64,000 nt of DNA from Phascolomyces articulosus (lineage: Eukaryota; Mucoromycota; Mucoromycetes; Mucorales; Lichtheimiaceae). Position 1 is the first letter of the stretch; every line of letters starts with the position of its first letter. The translations under genes and the position numbers were made by a program. Below the pieces are notes generated by a model that saw only the letters and a list, made by a program, of their open reading frames with translations, was not told where the DNA came from and ran no database searches. Below, piece after piece: positions 57,996 to 64,000 of this stretch. The stretch lies in assembly GCA_025677815.1 (NCBI GenBank), contig JAIXMP010000008.1:248001-312000 (forward strand). The letters run 5' to 3'.

Positions 57996-58681
57996 AAACA
58001 AAAAAAAAATAACTTCACTCAAGAAGCAATGTATATTGGACACACCATTTTTGAAACATTATTTAAAAAAAAAACAATACACAACACAACGCACTCAATT
58101 ATTTCCTTTTGTCTCATTTATTCAGGTAACATTATAATAATTAGCAAACAACAATAACATTTTACCATCCACACACACCACTTTAACGTTTTTTCTTTTT
58201 CTTATAATTTCTTCTTGTTCTTGATCCATTTTTATTTCACTTCACTCAAAAACAAGACTGTTCTTTTCTCTCATCTTTTACACACAACACTATTCTATTA
58301 TTTCATCATATTATGTTCAACTTTATTATTATTCCCCATTCCAATCCTTCATGTTTTCTCTTTTACTTCTTCCTTTCATTCCAAACCAAAAAATAATAGC
58401 AAATCATGTAGTTATCGTCTTCATCCTATTTCAAAATTTGTTTTTAAATGTTGATCATTTTTTCTTTATTCAAGTCGTATATATATTATGACCAGCTTAT
58501 TACATCAATGAATCTAGAATTCATATATATATATGTATGTATAAAACTTTATTAAACGGAAAAAAATGTATGTGACAAGAAATAAATTAAATACTACGCG
58601 AGGGAAGGAAGGTAGGAAGGAAGAGGGGAGGATGGGGGCTATATACTATCGACAATATGTATTAGATCATAAAAAGAAATA
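57996..58681. other. Convergent spacer
   Basis: Spacer between the hydrolase-phosphatase 3' end (+) and the secreted-protein 3' end (-). AT-rich with T/C tracts near 58190-58400 and a (GGAA)n-like stretch at 58600-58630. No gene. Confidence 0.55.
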
Positions 58682-60289
58682 TTAATTTTCAAAGAGCAAA
58701 ATCTTAGCTTTAAGAGCTTCAATAAACGCATCCAAAATAGTTTCAACAACAGAAACAGTGTTTCCAAGAGAAAGCTTTCGAGTAAGAATTTCGGGATCAT
58801 CTTTATAGACAGTTTCAATGAACACAAGGACCTTCTTCAAAAAGGTACCAATAAAACGATTCTTTTCTTGGAGACCTTCAACCAACTTATCCAAAAGAAG
58901 GAATATGACATTCAAGGGACTAAGAACAAGAGCACGACTCAATTCTTCTTGTTGATTAATGGTTGTCAATTGCTTGGTGATAAAGGTATGAATAGCACTG
59001 GCAGCGTTGGCAGTCAAAGGTTTGGTATTTCGAATCAGAGCATTGGTCAATTTTTTGATTTGAGCGCCATCATTCATCAAGACATATAAACCATCATTAA
59101 TTCTACGATTACCAGTTTTTTGTAATTGATCCATATGTGCATCAAACAAGGTATAGGTATCAGCAGTACAAGTCAAAACATGTATCATAAAGTTGGTCAC
59201 TTGTATATGTTCCTTGATCAAATCAAAGAAGGAAACGGTCACGTCACCAAGTGTCTTGATCAAACGCATATGAATCGCATCCGACATGACCGTTCCTGCA
59301 TCAATCTTGCCCATAACAATATTACTTACAACATGTTCCATGGCATCAAGCACTGATTGAACTTGATTAATCACATCATTCACGGTAGTTTCGATGACAT
59401 GTTCAGCAACAACAATGGCATCCAAATTTTCTTGAGACGTCAATACAAAATAATCCACAACTAACGGTCGAATTTCAGTACGCAAAGAGGCAAGTAGAGC
59501 CGTCTTTTCTCGTTGTACCAAAGCTTGAGAATCCATTTCAAGGACTTGTAGTTCTTCACCAAAGTTTTTGGAAGCAACTTCCAAAAGATGAAGAATACGT
59601 TCAATGGGACTCGTTTTGGTGCCATAGTTCTTGAAAAGAATTTCATAAATATTGCGAAGCGTCTGTGCAAACTTGAAAATATTAGGAATTTGAGCTCGGT
59701 CAACCATTTCGACCACGGCATTCTGGATTTTGGTCATCGAGTCATTGACAAGCGTACTTAATCCATTCATTAATTCATCACGAAGGTTATTCAACATGGC
59801 TTGTTCTTCTTTGGAAATAGTGGTTTCTTCTTGTTCTTCGGTCACAATCTTTTGTTCTTCTTCTTCAAGGAGGGATTTTTCTTTTTGAATGACATATTCA
59901 TCTCTCAAAATCTCCATAGATGCAACAGAAAAGATATTTTCTGCAAATACATGGTCAACAAGGTTATTGAGAGAAACAGGAGCACGAATTCTACGTTGTT
60001 CTGCATTGACGGCCATGGTGGCATCGGCATTGATAGCAAGTTGATGAATTAATCCAGCGAAATCAACTTCAAATTCAAGTACATCTTCTACGGAGTCAAC
60101 ATTTACAGTTCGCTAATGGTCAAACATAGTATAATATACCATTATTTTATGAATATTTTTTTCTTTATTCATGCTGCATCATAGGATTAAATACATTGTA
60201 CTATATATATTCACCTCTTCACGCTTACCAAAGGGTCCTGCAAAAACCAATGGTACAAAGGCTAAACCAGCAATATGGGTAAATTTCAT
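58682..60289 (-). CDS. Secreted all-helical protein of unknown family
   Basis: Two minus-strand exons, 60289-60215 and 60112-58682, give 501 aa in phase. Exon 1 encodes a signal peptide (MKFTHIAGLAFVPLVFAG) and a Kex2-type dibasic site (GPFGKREE) just after it, so a processed secreted protein is likely. The mature part is almost entirely amphipathic helix: LEFEVDFAGLIHQLAINADA, a charged KSLLEEEEQKIVTEEQEETT stretch, then repeated valine/leucine-rich helices with regular polar spacing (MTKIQNAVVEMVDRA, NVIFLLLDKLVEGLQEKN, SVVETILDAFIEALKAK). Only one cysteine is evident. No catalytic motif was seen. The helical pattern recalls cell-surface-binding or apolipoprotein-like proteins, but no family could be assigned. 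The long exon is rich in C-ending codons, suggesting good expression. Confidence 0.78.
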
Positions 60290-61969
60290 GTTAGCAAAAA
60301 AAAAAAAAAAGGAAACGACAACGACAACGACAACGGACCAAAAAAAAAAGCTATATAGTTAGGGAGTTTTTTTTATCTCTTTACGCACAGTTTATATAGT
60401 AATAGATGGAGAGCATAAGATCAAAAGGGGAATGTTACTTTCCTCGAAAAATAAAAAGTAAGGAAGCAACCAAGGGGATCAAGAATGAGTTTGTTATTTT
60501 TTTTATGAGAATCCAAATAAAATAATGCGGTTATATTCTTTATTTATCGTTGTTGGTTAAGGTAATTGATTCGTTCATTTTTACTATGTAGTGATATCGT
60601 ATTTCAGTAGATTGATTGGAATAAGAATCATGTTGATTTATTAAATTCTTATTTTCTTTTTATACCTTTCTTCTTTATGATACAAGAATATTAACCTTAA
60701 CTTGTAGAATACAGTTTCGTAAAAAAAAAAGAAATATGTGGAAAAAATTATTAGTTGTAACATTGGTATGTGAGATATTATACAGACAGTAGTATCGGTA
60801 ATATATATTTATCACTTACTAGCAAATAAAGTAATACCTCATTTTAGCTGAATTTTGATCCTGCCCGTGGTTCTGGAATACCTTGATTAAGAAATTCGCA
60901 ATAAATGAACGGGCGTGCGTATAATTGCACCCCATTATTATATATATATATATTTGGTACCTGAATTACGTTTTATTACATTCAATTGATAAAAAGAAAA
61001 AGTACACACGTCATACTAATTATTATAGTTATTCCTATCAAGTAGTATAGGTATATCAATAAAAGCATGAAACAACTATAAAAGATGAATAAAAATCTTT
61101 AGTAACTATGATATCATGCAGCCCTTTTGCACCATGATAAGCTTGATTCTATTTTACTGTTGTTTAATATACTGTTTTTACACAATAGCATTAACAACGA
61201 TGTAGCATAGTAATGAAAAATATACGAGCCACTGGGTCCCTCTCTCTCTTCCCATAATACAACCTCTGGATATTCTGTTATGCGTTAATTCTGTATATAA
61301 AAAAAGGTAGCGATTACCAATATATATATAAATAATAGATTCTTAATCGTAGCTATAAGCTGTCATCATTTATTTTTGCCTTTTACCAATATATCGAACT
61401 TTATAGTATAATTATTCAGCTATTACCCTTCATCATTCATATATAATCAAACTTTTATTAACAAAATCAATCGATTTATACTACTTACTATACTAGATTA
61501 TTGGATACTATATTTTTTTTTCACAATTAAAAAATATAATCAATAGTACAATGGTAATTGAGACTATCTCGAAAAAGAAAAAGGTTTAACTAATTGACAT
61601 AAAATGGCCCCTAGATTTTCTTTGACCCAAAAATTTGCATTGATTTATGCATGGATCATTTTTTTTCGTACAACAAAAACAATATATTTCATTTCATATT
61701 ATTTTACTGATTAATGATCTGTCGATTTTATCGTGTAACATAGATACAATCTTTAGTGCTACCGCAGACCAAATAGTTTATTCATCTATGAACACAATTT
61801 TTTTTAGATCATGCGATGTGACTCATTGGAAAAACTTCTTGCTGATTGGCACCGGCTATACTTTTTTTTAACAAAAATTCTGAAACACAGTATAAAAATG
61901 TTTATTTAAAATGTTATAAAATAATCTAAAAATTACAAATGTATTTATCATTATTACTTGCATTATTAT
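60290..61969. other. Spacer
   Basis: About 1.7 kb, AT-rich, upstream of the secreted-protein gene (-) and downstream of the ketopantoate reductase (-). It contains (ACG)n-like and TA repeats (60318-60338, 60938-60951, 61319-61330). Short ORFs here lack protein-like composition. No gene called. Confidence 0.5.
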
Positions 61970-63169
61970 TTAGGATGCTTGAATGTGAAGTTCCTTTGCA
62001 TGAAGTAAATTTAAAAGGAATTGATTGATAGGTACAGAGGCATTTCGTTCTTTTGCCAATCGAACAAGATATCCATTCAAGTATTCTATTTCAGTGAGAC
62101 GTTTCGCCATCATATCTTGGAATGTCTATCATAATAATGTACGTCATATTTAGAAAAACAACGAATAAAAATAAACTAAATGCTTCCTTCATTTTATAGT
62201 ATGATATGTTACCGAAGTCTTTGATCCACTTGAAATTAATGCAGTTCGCTCCACCATCGTGTAAAGATCACCTCCATTGGTATTTAATTCCGTCAGTACT
62301 TGGGCACATTCATCACAGACAGATCGTATGATTTTCGATGTATAAGGATTCTGAACTGGTACTTCGGTGGTCATTTCCAACAGACCTGATATAGCATTTA
62401 AACTACAATTCACAACCAATTTACTCATCATTCGTTGGAGTAAATCGGGCCATTCCACCTTTTTGGCATTGATTCCATCTACTTTACAAAGTGCCTCGAT
62501 AACAGCACCCGTTTGTTCCTTGTACTCTTGTTGCTTTGTCTCGTGGGAAGGTGATATAAAAGAGGGGGGATAAGCTGATAAAAAGTAACCATCTTTAGGA
62601 TTTTCCCAACCCACAATATGCTGTACAGAAAAAGGTTCCGTTCGAACAGTAGCATGGCGATTGACACCAAGAATAATCGCAGGAGATTCTTGACGTTCTT
62701 CGGGTGTAGGCCATAAGGATGCAAGTAATTCATCTGCAATTCCCATACCATTCTAAAATATAAAGCAATACTAGTTGTTGCTTATAGGCATGTCATGGAA
62801 ACAAAACAAAAATAAAAAGATACATACTGTCAATAACACCAACGTGCTGGAACGAGACAATTGTGACTTGATGGATGATACGGCTTCTGTAACATTTTGT
62901 GCTTTGGTGGTAACAACAACAGCTTCCAGCTTGTGGCTGTCAATACTAGTTTTCTTATCAATACTGCTACTAGGGACTATGGCATCAAACCCACCCCTTG
63001 TTATTAACTCAGGTTGATGGCCACGTCGATAAGTGATTTGATTTTGTCGTTTTTGAAAATCTTGTAATGTGCGTTGAGAACGTAGGACGAGAGTAACATT
63101 ATAAAGTGATCGAATGTGGAAAGCAGTATTGCATCCTACGGAACCAGTACCCAAGATATGGAATCTCAT
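61970..63169 (-). CDS. 2-dehydropantoate 2-reductase (ketopantoate reductase)
   Basis: NADPH-dependent reduction of ketopantoate to pantoate in vitamin B5/CoA synthesis. Three minus-strand exons (63169-62828, 62752-62213, 62125-61970) give 345 aa in phase. The protein opens with the Rossmann GxGxxG motif (MRFHILGTGSVGCNTAFHIR), with VTLVLRSQRTLQDFQ next and VVVTTKAQNVTEAVSSIKS in the ApbA/PanE arrangement. NGMGIADELLASLWP begins exon 2. The catalytic Lys/Asn block is WPDLLQRMMSKLVVNCSLNA followed by ISGLLEMTTEVP. The last exon provides FQDMMAKRLTEIEYLNGYLV and PINQFLLNLLHAKE, as in bacterial and yeast relatives. The yeast counterpart is PAN5; orthology is not proved here. Confidence 0.93.
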
Positions 63170-64000
63170 TTTTTTTATGGTAGTCTATAGAGGCTGGGAG
63201 AGGAAACAATTATCCACAACAAATTACGAAAAAGAGAGAAAGAAAGATTATATAAAATTTTAAGACTGAGTAATTATTTTTTTTTTTGTTTTTGGGCTGG
63301 TTGTGTTTGTGGGAAACACTTTTTTCTCACGAATTTTAATCTTTGATATATGCATCTTTTACTAAATCAAATTGAAATTCATTTTCTTTATCAATGCTAC
63401 TGCTATCATTAAACACGAGCAACGAATTGGATTTAAATGAAATAAATGAAGATGTTTTTAGTGACATATTATAGTATGGAATTATGTCTTAGGAATATTA
63501 AGTATACTCTGCGTAAACCTCAAGGATGCACATTATAATGTGATAGCACTAGCGACTGACTTAGTTTAATGTAATAAGCATTCAGTTACTATAACATATG
63601 CAGACAATCATATACACTAGATTTTTTGAAGCATTTATTATGTTTCGAGAACGCGGGTATCTTAATAAAAACATTCAACACCAGTCAATTATTGCTGCTA
63701 GACTATTATACGATCTTTTTCTATCTGTCAAAATGATTCAAATGCATAATTTTTTACATAATTTATGATATATTTAGACAACCTACTGTAGTTCCTTTAA
63801 TTTACCCGAGAATTTATAACTTTATATATAGGTACTCTTTTTTGATCTTTATATACGTATTGTTATATATTCGTAGAGTTGGAAAATACCTACCAAAAAA
63901 GTTGTTATCTTTCATGAGAACTAATTGAATACATGCATGGTACCACAGATGGTTTTGCACATGCCTTTTAACAAGAAGATTAAAGTAGAAAACTTTTCTT
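63170..64000. other. Upstream region of the ketopantoate reductase gene
   Basis: AT-rich sequence to the right edge. It includes an AG-rich stretch (63225-63250), a T-run (63276-63288) and many short inverted AT motifs. No gene seen; a gene beginning beyond 64000 cannot be excluded. Confidence 0.5.

Noticed and set aside
58868..59356. Plus-strand ORFs within the secreted-protein gene
   Set aside because: Antisense shadows of a single long minus-strand exon with a signal peptide and consistent codon use.
1..64000. tRNA, rRNA, transposon, CRISPR or viral elements
   Set aside because: No cloverleaf-like cluster, rRNA string, terminal repeats, transposase or reverse-transcriptase reading was seen by eye; a covariance-model scan could not be run.

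Overview
The window reads as nuclear DNA of an early-diverging filamentous fungus, most likely a Mucorales (Mucoromycota) species. The reasons are strongly AT-rich spacers full of homopolymer runs, intron-dense genes whose introns are mostly 50-130 nt with GT..AG ends and A/T-rich interiors, and TPR/F-box/leucine-rich-repeat genes of the kind expanded in Mucorales. The proteins include fungal forms of Orm, SAPS, AMP deaminase and Hop2. Genus and species cannot be fixed from the sequence alone. Every multi-exon model below was checked by hand for reading phase; the spliced lengths divide by three and end in a stop unless stated.

Layout. 0-9.8 kb: end of an A20/AN1 zinc-finger gene (-), a Pcl-type cyclin (+), an ORM sphingolipid regulator (+), diphthine synthase DPH5 (+) and a small tail-membrane protein (+). 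9.8-18.4 kb: an ancient tandem duplication of [small membrane gene + SAPS phosphatase-subunit gene] in which each unit lost a different gene. 18.4-24.6 kb: a membrane-anchored double zinc-finger gene (-) and a gene desert with coding relics and minisatellites. 24.6-38.8 kb: TPR/F-box/LRR gene, AMP deaminase, a tiny candidate gene, a GPATCH11-like gene with a 9-nt microexon, and cytosolic isoleucyl-tRNA synthetase. 39.3-48 kb: two single-exon, low-complexity proteins (one AT-hook), an unrecognised multi-exon gene (-), and a second TPR/LRR protein lacking an F-box. 49.5-64 kb: AK3-type adenylate kinase, a PAP2 lipid phosphatase, the meiotic gene HOP2 (-), a gene fusing an alpha/beta-hydrolase domain without its nucleophile to a CX5R phosphatase, a secreted helical protein (-), and a ketopantoate reductase (-).

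The genes are mostly unrelated housekeeping or regulatory functions; no metabolic cluster, transposon, rRNA, tRNA or CRISPR was seen. The most interesting items are the reciprocal gene loss after duplication, the pseudo-hydrolase/phosphatase fusion, two introns that keep frame only with GC-AG borders, the microexons, and the domain loss in the TPR/LRR paralog.
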